Of a DNA stretch of 64,000 bases, positions 36,026 to 44,120 are shown piece by piece (position 1 is the first letter of the stretch; each line of letters begins with the position of its first letter). The position numbers and the translations under genes were made by a program. The DNA lies in the NCBI GenBank assembly GCA_028280455.1, contig JANQLT010000211.1:1-64000 (forward strand), given 5' to 3'. The DNA comes from Kiloniellales bacterium. Its GTDB lineage: Bacteria; Pseudomonadota; Alphaproteobacteria; Kiloniellales; JAKSDN01. Below the pieces are notes generated by a model, which saw only the letters and a list, made by a program, of their open reading frames with translations, made no database searches and was not told the origin of the DNA.

Positions 36026-36513
36026 CCGATCGGCGGCGCATCGCCTTGACCGTCAATGGCCTTCAGCGGGACGGCGAGGTCGAGGGCCGTCTGTTGTTGG
36101 CGGATTTCCTGCGCCACCATCTCGGCCTGACCGGGACCCATCTCGGCTGCGAGCACGGCGTCTGCGGTGCCTGCACCGTGCTGGTCGACGGGCAGGCCAC
36201 GCGCTCTTGTCTGATGCTGGCGGTGCAGGCGAACGGCCGCTCGATCACGACGGTCGAAGGCCTTGCGCCCGACGGCGAGGCCAGCCATCCCCTACAGGCG
36301 GCCTTTCATGAGCGTCATGGCTTGCAGTGCGGTTTCTGCACGCCCGGCTTCCTGATGACCTTGGTCGAGTTCCTCGAGGAGAATCCGGAGCCGGACGAGG
36401 CCGCCGTGCGTGAGGCGCTTTCCGGGAATCTCTGCCGTTGCACGGGCTATCAGGGCATCGTCGATGCCGCGCTGCAGGCCTCGGCCAGCCTGCGCGAAAC
36501 GTCGGGGCAGTGA
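36022..36513 (+). CDS. Molybdenum hydroxylase [2Fe-2S] subunit (set 2, small)
   Basis: A 163-residue iron-sulfur subunit. Cluster ligands are CEHGVCGACTVLVDG plus RSC, and CGFC with LCRC near the C-terminus (SGNLCRCTGYQGIV). Start is the ATG overlapping the preceding stop (ATGA). It is followed four bases later by the large subunit. Confidence 0.92.
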   Translation: MTDRRRIALTVNGLQRDGEVEGRLLLADFLRHHLGLTGTHLGCEHGVCGACTVLVDGQATRSCLMLAVQANGRSITTVEGLAPDGEASHPLQAAFHERHGLQCGFCTPGFLMTLVEFLEENPEPDEAAVREALSGNLCRCTGYQGIVDAALQASASLRETSGQ

Positions 36514-36516
36514 CTC

Positions 36517-38853
36517 GTGGAGCATCGCTACATCGGCAAGCCGCTGCTGCGCCTGGAAGACCGGGCCCTGCTCACCGGCACCGCGCAGTTCATCGACGAC
36601 ATCAAGCTGCCGGGCCTGCTGGAGGCGGCTTTCGTCCGCAGCCCCCATCCGCATGCGCTGATTCGCGCGGTCGATTTCTCGCCGGCGCTCGCCCTGCCCG
36701 GCGTGCATGCGGTTTTCGGCTACGACGACTTGCGCCGCGTCTTGACCAGCGACATGATTCCCACGGACAAGACCGGCGGCGACAGGTTCCCGGCGACCAC
36801 CTGGCCCGTGGTCGTCCCCAAGGACGAGACCTGTTTCGCCGGCGAGCCGATTGCCATCGTCGTCGCGGAGTCGCGCTACATCGCCGAGGACGCGGTATCG
36901 CTGGTCGAGATCGACTACGAGCCCTTGCCGGCCGCCTCCGATTGCAGACAAGCGGCTGCGGCCGATGCGCCGAAGGCCCATCGTGCGGCCCCCGGCAACG
37001 TCGTCACGGAGTTCAGCACGGCCTACGGCGATGTCGATTCGGCTTTCGTGGCGGCGGAGCACGTCTTCTCCGTCGCCTTGAAGCAGCATCGCGGCGGCGC
37101 TCATTCGATCGAGGGCCGCGGTATCGTCGCGTCGTACAACGGGGCCAGCGGGGAGTTCACGGTCTGGTCGGCGACCCAAGCCCCGCACAAGATGCGCAAT
37201 GGCCTCATGGAGCTCTTCGGGCTCGATGAAGACGGCGTGCGAATCATCGTGCCGGACGTCGGCGGGGCCTTCGGCGGCAAGAATGTCGTCTATCCCGAGG
37301 ATGCAATCGTAACCGCCGCCGCGCGTTTGCTCGGCCAGCCGGTCAAGTGGGTCGAGGACCGGCGCGAGCACTTCCTGGCGGCGATCCAAGAGCGCGATCA
37401 GTACTGGGATCTCGAGATCGCCACGGACGGCGAGGGCCGGATCGCCGGTATCCGCGGCAAGATCATCCATGACCAGGGGGCCTACACGATGCTCGGCCTC
37501 CACACGTCGCACAACTGCTCGATCGGCATTCCGGGGCCCTACGTCGTGCCGCACTATCGTATCGACGTCGCCGTGGTCGAGACCAACAAGGTCGGCGCCA
37601 TTCCCGTGCGAGGCGCCGGCTATCCCGAAGCCAATTTCGCGATGGAGCGGATGCTGGATGCCGTGGCCAGGGGCCTGAAGCTGGATCGGGCCGTGCTGCG
37701 GCAGCGCAACCTGATCCCGGCCGAGCAGATGCCCTATGAGCATCCCATGAAGACCCGCGAAGGTACGCCGACCATCTACGACAGCGGCGACTTCCCCCGC
37801 TGTCAGGCGCAGGCGCTGGCGGGCGCGGACTACGAGACCTTCAACGAGCGTCGGGTGCGGGCCCGCGAGCAGGGCCGCTATCTCGGCATCGGCATCGCCA
37901 ACATGATGAAGGTTACCGGCCGCGGCCCCTTCGAATCGGCGACGGTCCGCGTCGGCCGCTCCGGCCGAATCACCGCCTTCACTGGCGCCATGGCGATGGG
38001 GCAGGGCACTGGGACGACCTTGGCGCAAATCTGCGCCGAGCACCTTGGCGTGTCACCGGAAGATGTCACGGTCGTCACCGGCGACACGAGCGTGACCCTG
38101 CATGGCTTGGGCGGCTACGGCAGCCGTCAGACCGTCACGGCCGGCAACTCGATGGACCAGGCGGCCCGCGAGGTGCGCGAGAAGGCCATCAAGGTGGCGG
38201 CGCATAGCCTGGAGGTTGCCGAGCAAGACCTCGAGCTCGCCGACGGCGAGGTGCGGGTTCGCGGGTCGGATGTCGCCATGCCGCTCTCGGCGATTGCCAA
38301 GGCCTTGTCCGGCGCCAAGGGCTATTCGCTGCCCAAGGACGTCACGCCCTGGCTACAGGCCAACGTGAACTTCCGGCCGCCCGACGTCACCTATGCCAAC
38401 GGCTGTCACGTCGTCGAGGCCGAGGTCGATATCGGCACCGGCGGCGTCAAGATCCTGCGCTACGTGATCGTCAACGATAGCGGCAAGCTGATCAATCCCT
38501 TGCTCGCCGAGGGTCAGATTCACGGCGGCACGGCCCATGGAATCGGCAATGCCCTCTTCGAGTGGATGGGCTACGACGAGAATGCCCAGCCCGTGGTGAC
38601 CAACTTCGCGGAGTACCTGCTGCCGACGGCGACCGAGGTGCCACGCTTCGAGGTGACTCACCTCGAGCATGAATCAACCTTGAATCCGCTAGGGCTGCGC
38701 GGCATCGGCGAGGCTGGAACCGTGCCGGCCGCGGCCGCGGTCATTTCTGCGGTCGAGAACGCCCTGGAGTCCTTCGGGGTGCAGATCTGCGAGGCGCCGA
38801 TTTCGCCGAAGAGGCTCGTAGAGCTGATTCTGCAAGCGAAGCAGGCACACTAG
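36517..38853 (+). CDS. Xanthine dehydrogenase-family molybdopterin subunit (set 2, large)
   Basis: A 778-residue large subunit starting with GTG; YIGKPLLRLEDRALLTGTAQFIDDI is the ordinary start of the family, so there is no extension as in set 1. Cofactor motifs are VPDVGGAFGGKNVVYPED and GAIPVRGAGYPEANFAMERM; the catalytic glutamate lies in RGIGEAGTVPAAAAV. The CO dehydrogenase AYRCSFR loop is absent, so it is a hydroxylase with unknown substrate. Its stop codon TAG overlaps the stop of the convergent coxG-like gene in the shared CTAG at 38850-38853. Confidence 0.92.
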   Translation: MEHRYIGKPLLRLEDRALLTGTAQFIDDIKLPGLLEAAFVRSPHPHALIRAVDFSPALALPGVHAVFGYDDLRRVLTSDMIPTDKTGGDRFPATTWPVVVPKDETCFAGEPIAIVVAESRYIAEDAVSLVEIDYEPLPAASDCRQAAAADAPKAHRAAPGNVVTEFSTAYGDVDSAFVAAEHVFSVALKQHRGGAHSIEGRGIVASYNGASGEFTVWSATQAPHKMRNGLMELFGLDEDGVRIIVPDVGGAFGGKNVVYPEDAIVTAAARLLGQPVKWVEDRREHFLAAIQERDQYWDLEIATDGEGRIAGIRGKIIHDQGAYTMLGLHTSHNCSIGIPGPYVVPHYRIDVAVVETNKVGAIPVRGAGYPEANFAMERMLDAVARGLKLDRAVLRQRNLIPAEQMPYEHPMKTREGTPTIYDSGDFPRCQAQALAGADYETFNERRVRAREQGRYLGIGIANMMKVTGRGPFESATVRVGRSGRITAFTGAMAMGQGTGTTLAQICAEHLGVSPEDVTVVTGDTSVTLHGLGGYGSRQTVTAGNSMDQAAREVREKAIKVAAHSLEVAEQDLELADGEVRVRGSDVAMPLSAIAKALSGAKGYSLPKDVTPWLQANVNFRPPDVTYANGCHVVEAEVDIGTGGVKILRYVIVNDSGKLINPLLAEGQIHGGTAHGIGNALFEWMGYDENAQPVVTNFAEYLLPTATEVPRFEVTHLEHESTLNPLGLRGIGEAGTVPAAAAVISAVENALESFGVQICEAPISPKRLVELILQAKQAH

Positions 38854-39449
38854 CCGTGCGCGAAAAGACGCCTCACCCCGCGCTGTATGGCCATCCAGAC
38901 CATGCGCAGGCCGAGGCGGAGGCCGGAAATCGGCGCCGCGGCCTGTGGCGGCGTCGGCGGCGCGGGTGCGGAGTCCACTGACGCCGCACCGCGCGGCAAT
39001 GTCGCCAGTTCCTGTTTCAGGCAATCGGCGAACTGGGACACGAGATGCGAAGAGAGATCGGCGATCATGCCACTGCCGCGGCCGTACTGAGCGACGGCGC
39101 CGGAGAGGGACAGGTCGGTGCTGATCAGGACCTGGGTTGCCGTCTCCTGAGGCCGAAGCTCGAAGGTGACGTCGGCCTGCGCACCGCCTCGCCCTTTGCT
39201 GTCGGTGCCCGAAGCGCGAACACGTGCCCGATGCCTTGCATCGTCGACTTCCTCGAAGCGTGCGTTGCCGTTGAAGGACAGCGCCACCGGCCCCAGGCGA
39301 ACGGCCACTTTGCCCTTGTAGCTTCGCTCGTCGATGATCTCCGTGAGCTCGGCACCCGGCATGCAGGGTGCGATGCGCTGGATGTCGGTGAGCAAAGTCC
39401 AAGCCTCTTCTACCGCTAGGGGTACTTCGAAATCGTTCTCGATCTTCAC
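38850..39449 (-). CDS. CoxG-like SRPBCC-family protein
   Basis: A 199-residue protein of the CoxG family, found beside molybdenum hydroxylases and thought to help membrane anchoring or assembly of the enzyme. The START-like domain spans about 1-150: KIENDFEVPLAVEEAWTLLT, CMPGAELTE, and LSGAVAQYGRGSGMIADLS are typical. A basic, weakly amphipathic tail ends the protein (LRMVWMAIQRGVRRLFAHG). It converges with the set 2 large subunit and is divergent from the Pht5-like gene. Confidence 0.88.
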   Translation of the reverse strand: MKIENDFEVPLAVEEAWTLLTDIQRIAPCMPGAELTEIIDERSYKGKVAVRLGPVALSFNGNARFEEVDDARHRARVRASGTDSKGRGGAQADVTFELRPQETATQVLISTDLSLSGAVAQYGRGSGMIADLSSHLVSQFADCLKQELATLPRGAASVDSAPAPPTPPQAAAPISGLRLGLRMVWMAIQRGVRRLFAHG

Positions 39450-39462
39450 GATTGCCTCGTTC

Positions 39463-39474
39463 CCATGAACATGG
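39463..39474. promoter_or_regulatory. Inverted repeat between divergent coxG-like and Pht5-like genes
   Basis: CCATG-AA-CATGG is a perfect 5-base inverted repeat in the 83-base divergent spacer. It could be an operator serving both genes. No convincing -35/-10 pair was found here. Confidence 0.25.
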
Positions 39475-39532
39475 ACGACCGGTTGGCTTGGTCGGAGAGT
39501 AGGGTAGCAGAAAAGGCGCGGGGGAGCTTCAG

Positions 39533-40519
39533 ATGACGAAGAGAAAGTTGCGGGTCGCGCTGGAGCGGCTCGACCGGCACGTGCCTTTCTTCATGGACGC
39601 GGTCGAGCCGCCGGACGGCTTCGCGTTTGAGCCTCTGGAGGTCGGCTTGGCCAATGCGCCGGACCGCCGGGACGGCACCGACCGGCACACGCGCATGTTT
39701 CGCGACCGCGAGTTCGACGTCTGCGAGCAATCGTTGGCCTCCTACATCATGTCGAAGAGCCGCGGCGGCAGCTTCACCGCGACACCGGTGTTCCCCCGCC
39801 GGCTGTTCAGCCAGAACTGCATGTTCGTCAACAAGGACTCCGGTATCGAGCAGCCGGGCGACCTCGTCGGCAAGAAGGTCGCCATCTGGTCCTTTCAGAC
39901 CACCCTCTCGGTCCTAGCGAAGGGCGACCTCAAAGCCGACTACGGCGTCCCCTGGGAGGAGGTCCATTGGCATAGGCAACACGTCGAGGAGCTGCCTTGG
40001 CAGGCCGGCGAGGGGCTGTCCATCGAAAGCCTGCCGGCCGGGCAATCGGCCGGCCGGTTGCTGGTCGAGGGCGAGCTCGATGCGATGTTCCATCCCATGC
40101 CGCCGGTCGAGTTGCCGGGTTGGCAGGATCGCGTGCGGCGCCTGTTCCCGGACCCCGAAGCTGAAGCGACGGCCTATTTCCAGCGGCACGGCTATTGTCC
40201 GATCATGCATGTCCTGGTCCTCCCGGAGGAGCTCGTCGAGCGCGAGCCCCAATTGCCGCTCGCCACGCTCGAGGTCTGGGAGGCCGCGAAGAGGAAGGCC
40301 GAGGCATTCTACGACGACCCCAGCTATTCGCTCCTGCTCTTCGCCCGCAACGCGCTCGAACGCCAGCGCTCGGTCTTCGGCGCCGACCCCTGGCCCTCCG
40401 GCCTCGCCGCGAACCGGGCGAATCTGGAGCGTTTCATAGGCTATCTGCTGGATCAGGGCCTGATCGAACAGGATATTCCGGTGGAAGCCCTGTTCCATGA
40501 TTCGATGCGGGACAGCTAG
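39533..40519 (+). CDS. Pht5-like protein (4,5-dihydroxyphthalate decarboxylase/binding-protein fold)
   Basis: A 328-residue protein with the periplasmic-binding-protein fold but no signal peptide, matching the cytoplasmic 4,5-dihydroxyphthalate decarboxylase group. Seen features are KLRVALERLDRHVPF at the start, MFRDREFDVCEQSLASYIM, then GSFTATPVFPRRLFSQNCMF and LVGKKVAIWSFQTTLSVLAKG. GGGGAG lies before the ATG. Members near catabolic operons are predicted to decarboxylate hydroxylated aromatic acids, yet some relatives may simply bind ligands. The operon position next to the molybdenum hydroxylase makes an enzymatic role on a hydroxylated ring acid plausible. Confidence 0.7.
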   Translation: MTKRKLRVALERLDRHVPFFMDAVEPPDGFAFEPLEVGLANAPDRRDGTDRHTRMFRDREFDVCEQSLASYIMSKSRGGSFTATPVFPRRLFSQNCMFVNKDSGIEQPGDLVGKKVAIWSFQTTLSVLAKGDLKADYGVPWEEVHWHRQHVEELPWQAGEGLSIESLPAGQSAGRLLVEGELDAMFHPMPPVELPGWQDRVRRLFPDPEAEATAYFQRHGYCPIMHVLVLPEELVEREPQLPLATLEVWEAAKRKAEAFYDDPSYSLLLFARNALERQRSVFGADPWPSGLAANRANLERFIGYLLDQGLIEQDIPVEALFHDSMRDS

Positions 40520-40726
40520 AGGCTCTCTGAGGTCAAGGCGTCGAGCTTGGCCGCAAGGGCCGTCGGCTCGCGATTTTATGGGACATTATAACCCTTACAA
40601 TTAGATGATGTCATTGGGCTGCGTTGCCATTGTGTCCTTTTGAGCTACACTCCATCCGCATCGGGTGCCGCCTATGGTCGACGCGCCGTCCGCCGTCCAT
40701 AGAGCATGCGAGCTGGGGAGGACGCG
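40520..40726 (+). promoter_or_regulatory. Control region and promoter of the formamidase gene
   Basis: The 207-base gap holds no gene. TTGCCA (40624-40629) and TACACT (40646-40651), 16 bases apart, form a good sigma-70 promoter candidate. Downstream, in the leader, CTATGG (40672-40677) and CCATAG (40697-40702) make an inverted repeat with a 19-base spacer. AT-rich sequence with TTATAA lies near 40590. GGGGAG at 40715-40720 serves the ATG at 40727. Confidence 0.45.
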
Positions 40727-41953
40727 ATGCCGAGAACCGCCTTCGAAGTCGATTTGACCAGGGCGCCGGAAGAGCTGGCGGTCAAGGGGCACAACCGCTG
40801 GCACCCCGACATTCCGATGGTGGAGACCTTCAAGGCCGGCGATAGCTTTCGTGTCGAGTGTTACGACTGCGTGGGCGGTCAGGTCGCCAACGACGATTGC
40901 GCCAACGACATTCGTGACGCCGACCTGACCAGGAGCCACTACCTGAGCGGGCCCTTCGGCGTCGACGGGGCCGAGCCCGGCGATCTCCTCGTCGTCGACA
41001 TTCTCGACATCGGGCCCTTGCCGGGATCGGCGTGGGGCTTCAACGGAATCTTCGCCAAGGAGAACGGCGGCGGCTTCCTCACCGAGCATTTCCCCGAGGC
41101 GCGCAAGTCGTGCTGGGACCTGCGCGGCATCCACGCGTCCTCGCGCCATATTCCCGGCGTGCGCTATCCCGGCATCGCGCACCCGGGCCTGATCGGCTGC
41201 CTGCCGTCCCGCGCGCTGCTGGACGAGGCGAACCGCCGCGAGGCTGAGCTGCTCGCCACCGACCCGAGCCGCGTGCCGCCGCTGGTGACGCCGCCCTATG
41301 CCGAGACGGCGCTGATGGGCCAGATGACCGGGCCCGCGGCGGAAGCGGCGGCGAGGGAAGCCTGGCGCACGGTCTCGCCGCGTGAGCACGGCGGCAACTG
41401 CGACATAAAGAACCTATCCCGGGGCGCGCGCGTCTACTTGCCGGTCTACGTCAAGGATGGCGGCCTTTCCCTGGGTGACCTCCACTTCTCGCAGGGAGAC
41501 GGCGAAATCACCTTCTGCGGTGCCATCGAAATGGCGGGCTACATCGATCTCGGTGTCGATGTGATCAAGGACGGCATGGCGAAGTACGGCGTTATCAACC
41601 CCTTCTTCCAGTCGAGCCCGATCGACCCGCAGTTCTCCGACTACCTGGTCTTTCAGGGCATCTCGGTCGACGAGCACAGCGGCGAGCAGTATTACCTGGA
41701 CACGCAGGTCGCCTATCGCCGGGCCTGTCTCAACGCCATCGAGTACCTGAAAAAGTTCGGCTACAGCGGCGAGCAAGCCTACATGATCCTGAGCACGGCT
41801 CCGGTGGAAGGCCGGATCGGCAGCATCGTCGACATCCCGAACGCCTGCGCGACCGTTGCCGTTCCGACGGAGATCTTCGACTTCGATGTCCGGCCCACCG
41901 CCGAGGGCCCGACGCGCCAGGTCTCCGGCGCCGGCCTGGCGAAGACGAGATGA
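40727..41953 (+). CDS. fmdA: Formamidase (acetamidase/formamidase family)
   Basis: A 408-residue FmdA-type amidase hydrolysing formamide (or a short amide) to the acid and ammonia. The ATG at 40727 has GGGGAG six bases upstream, better than the in-frame ATG at 40706. Family segments include KGHNRWHPDIPMVETFKAG, DFLVVDILDIGP-like GDLLVVDILDIGPLPG, HPGLIGCLPS, GNCDIKNLSRGARVYLPVYV and the LGDLHFSQGDGEI motif. fmdB follows with a small spacer, the usual pair. Formamide could be a late product of a ring-cleavage pathway. Confidence 0.93.
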   Translation: MPRTAFEVDLTRAPEELAVKGHNRWHPDIPMVETFKAGDSFRVECYDCVGGQVANDDCANDIRDADLTRSHYLSGPFGVDGAEPGDLLVVDILDIGPLPGSAWGFNGIFAKENGGGFLTEHFPEARKSCWDLRGIHASSRHIPGVRYPGIAHPGLIGCLPSRALLDEANRREAELLATDPSRVPPLVTPPYAETALMGQMTGPAAEAAAREAWRTVSPREHGGNCDIKNLSRGARVYLPVYVKDGGLSLGDLHFSQGDGEITFCGAIEMAGYIDLGVDVIKDGMAKYGVINPFFQSSPIDPQFSDYLVFQGISVDEHSGEQYYLDTQVAYRRACLNAIEYLKKFGYSGEQAYMILSTAPVEGRIGSIVDIPNACATVAVPTEIFDFDVRPTAEGPTRQVSGAGLAKTR

Positions 41954-42000
41954 GGCAAGGAGCCGTCGCTGTTTCCCTCTGCATGACGAAGGAGCCATCG

Positions 42001-42291
42001 ATGCCCCTCTACGACTATGAGTGCGAGCGATGCGGACCCTTTCGGAGCTGGCAGTCGATTGACCAGGCGACGAGCCCGGCGGCCTGCAGCGAATGCGGCA
42101 AGGCGAGCCTGCGCTCGGTCTCGGCGCCGAACCTGAGCCGCATGGAGGAGGGCGCGCGCAGGGCCCGTCAGCGCTGCGACAAGACCGCGGACAGCCCCGC
42201 CGTCGTCCGGCGCAATCTCGGCCGCTGCCAGCACGACCGCCCTGCGCATGGCCGCCCTTCTCCGAGCCGTCGATGGATGATCGGGCACTGA
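42001..42291 (+). CDS. fmdB: FmdB-type zinc-ribbon protein
   Basis: A 96-residue protein with the FmdB start MPLYDYECERCG and second pair CSEC, giving a C4 zinc ribbon, followed by a basic tail. AAGGAG ten bases before the ATG at 42001 decides this start over an ATG at 41950 that overlaps the fmdA stop. FmdB was named as a putative regulator of formamidase; direct evidence in the family is thin. Confidence 0.85.
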   Translation: MPLYDYECERCGPFRSWQSIDQATSPAACSECGKASLRSVSAPNLSRMEEGARRARQRCDKTADSPAVVRRNLGRCQHDRPAHGRPSPSRRWMIGH

Positions 42292-42483
42292 TTCCAGGGA
42301 CATGGCCGACGTTCTAGGCGATTGCCCAAGGTTGCAATAGATGCCACATAGTGCCATGGCCTAAGGGCAAGCCATCCTGCGGCCGTTGCACATCTGGCCG
42401 CTGCTGCCGGATCGCGCCGTTGGCCGAACCCGGTCGGGGACCCTCCATCAGCGTCCGCAAAGCCAAATCGTGAGGTCATCACA

Positions 42484-43854
42484 ATGTGGGATCCCAGCCC
42501 CTCGAAAGCCCGGCCTTTCTACCGAAGCATCGTGGCTGCTTTGGAGCGCGACATAGAAAGCGGATTGCTCGTGAGCGGCGAAAGGCTGCCATCCCAAAGA
42601 GAGCTCGCCAGGCGCCTGCAGGTCACGGTCGGAACCGTGACCAAAGCCTTCACCGAAGCCGAGCGACGCGGGCTGGTCGTCAGCCGCGTGGGGCGCGGCT
42701 CCTTTGTCCACCAGTTCCCGGAGAACGTCAGCGCCGTTGAAAGCAGCGACAAGGGCGTCATCGATCTGAGCGTCAACACCGTGACGATCGAGCCCTTCAA
42801 CACGGCGCTCAACCGGGTCCTCGGCGCCCTCTCGCGCCGGAAATCGCTGTACAACCTTCTAGAGTACCATCCGATTCCCGGCCTCGAGCGGCACCGGGCG
42901 GCCGGAGCGAGGTGGCTGCGCCTGCGTGGGGTCGATGCCGTCTCAGACCGAGTGATCGTCTGCAACGGCTCCCAGGAAGCCTTGATCGCCGTATTGGCCG
43001 TGATCACCAAGCCGGGGGACTCCGTCCTGACCGAGAGCTTGAACTATGCCGGCATCAAGCGCCTCGCCGACCTCTTCCCGCTGGACATCAGGGGCGTGCC
43101 GACCGATGAGCAAGGCTTGCGTCCGGACCTGCTCGCCGAAGCCGCCAAGGGTACCCAGGTCGGGGCGATTCTCTGCTCGCCGACCCTGCACAATCCAACA
43201 AACGCGATGATGATGCTCGAGCGTCGGCGCGAGATCATCCGGGTCGCGGCGGAGCTGGGCGCCTATGTGATAGAGGACGACAGCTACGGCCATCTCTCAG
43301 GCGATCGCACCCCGACGATCGCCTCCCTGGCGCCCGATCGCTGCATCTATCTGTGCGGGACGTCGAAGAGCGTCGCGCCCGGCCTGCGCATCGGCTTCAT
43401 GTTCGCGCCCGGCGAGATCATGGAGCGCCTGTGCGAGGGCATACACGCCACCTCATGGACAGCGCCAAGCCTCATGGGCGAGATCGCCACCGTCCTGATC
43501 GAAGAGGGCATCGCCGAGGAATTCGTTGGCTGGCATCGCAAGGAAGCTTCGAAGCGGCTGGACATTGCGAGAGAGGTCCTCGGGCGGCCGTCGCTCTTGC
43601 CGAACTGCCCATCCTATCATCTCTGGCTACCGCTGCCCCCGCCATGGCGCGCGAGCGAGTTCGTCGCGCATCTCCGGCTCAGAGGCGTGCTTGTTTCGCC
43701 GGCCGACAGCTTCGCCGTGGACCGCAGCCCGTCCCCCCATGCGGTCCGGGTCAGCTTGGGAAGCACCAGCGATCGCAAGCGCCTGAAGCAGGGCCTGGAG
43801 GTGATCACCGACGCGCTGGTCGATCGCCCCACGGCCGGGACATCGGTCGCCTGA
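42484..43854 (+). CDS. MocR-family regulator (GntR domain fused to aminotransferase domain)
   Basis: A 456-residue MocR/PdxR-type protein. The winged helix is at about 10-75 (LPSQRELARRLQVTVGTVTKAF, GLVVSRVGRGSFV), followed by a fold type I aminotransferase-like domain with HNPTNAMM, IEDDSYGHLSG and the PLP lysine in GTSKSVAPGLRIG. Such proteins sense PLP-amino-acid adducts and control nearby genes. GTGAGG stands before the ATG. The 192-base gap before it (42292-42483) shows no gene and no clear promoter. The adjacent aminotransferase gene at 44121 is a likely target. It could also be a true aminotransferase, which is less likely with this HTH. Confidence 0.88.
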   Translation: MWDPSPSKARPFYRSIVAALERDIESGLLVSGERLPSQRELARRLQVTVGTVTKAFTEAERRGLVVSRVGRGSFVHQFPENVSAVESSDKGVIDLSVNTVTIEPFNTALNRVLGALSRRKSLYNLLEYHPIPGLERHRAAGARWLRLRGVDAVSDRVIVCNGSQEALIAVLAVITKPGDSVLTESLNYAGIKRLADLFPLDIRGVPTDEQGLRPDLLAEAAKGTQVGAILCSPTLHNPTNAMMMLERRREIIRVAAELGAYVIEDDSYGHLSGDRTPTIASLAPDRCIYLCGTSKSVAPGLRIGFMFAPGEIMERLCEGIHATSWTAPSLMGEIATVLIEEGIAEEFVGWHRKEASKRLDIAREVLGRPSLLPNCPSYHLWLPLPPPWRASEFVAHLRLRGVLVSPADSFAVDRSPSPHAVRVSLGSTSDRKRLKQGLEVITDALVDRPTAGTSVA

Positions 43855-43900
43855 CTCCACGGTCCGCCCAGGGAGACCTCGGGCGCTCCTCTGTCTGTCT

Positions 43901-43936
43901 CTCTCCCTCTCCCTCTCCCTCTCCCTCTCCCTCTCT
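43901..43936 (+). repeat. Hexanucleotide tandem repeat (CTCTCC)5 CTCTCT
   Basis: Five perfect CTCTCC units and one CTCTCT unit, preceded by a CTGTCTGTCT stretch. It lies in the 266-base gap between the MocR stop and the aminotransferase start, upstream of the latter's likely promoter. It is a pure pyrimidine tract of the kind that changes length by slippage. Confidence 0.9.
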
Positions 43937-44025
43937 AGGGTCTTGAGCAGGGCCAAAGAGGGCGGCCGCGGCTGCGTCTTGGCTACGCTTGACGGCCCGA
44001 AACGGAGTGGAACTACCATCAATTC

Positions 44026-44051
44026 GTACCAGTACAATACTCACGTTGAGC
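44026..44051 (+). promoter_or_regulatory. Candidate promoter/operator for the HisC-like aminotransferase
   Basis: TACAAT at 44033-44038 is a good -10, with no strong -35 at 17 bases. GTAC-CA-GTAC (44026-44035) overlaps it and may be a regulator site, for instance for the MocR protein. Weak evidence. Confidence 0.25.
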
Positions 44052-44120
44052 TGAATGATTGTCTATGATTGGATGTATTAGCTCTTCCGCTCGGTCAACC
44101 GCGGTCCACAGGAGGCGTTG

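Noticed and set aside
44058-44075. Third copy of the LysR element before the aminotransferase
   Set aside because: TCTATGATTGGAT resembles part of site A, but the second box and the spacing are absent.
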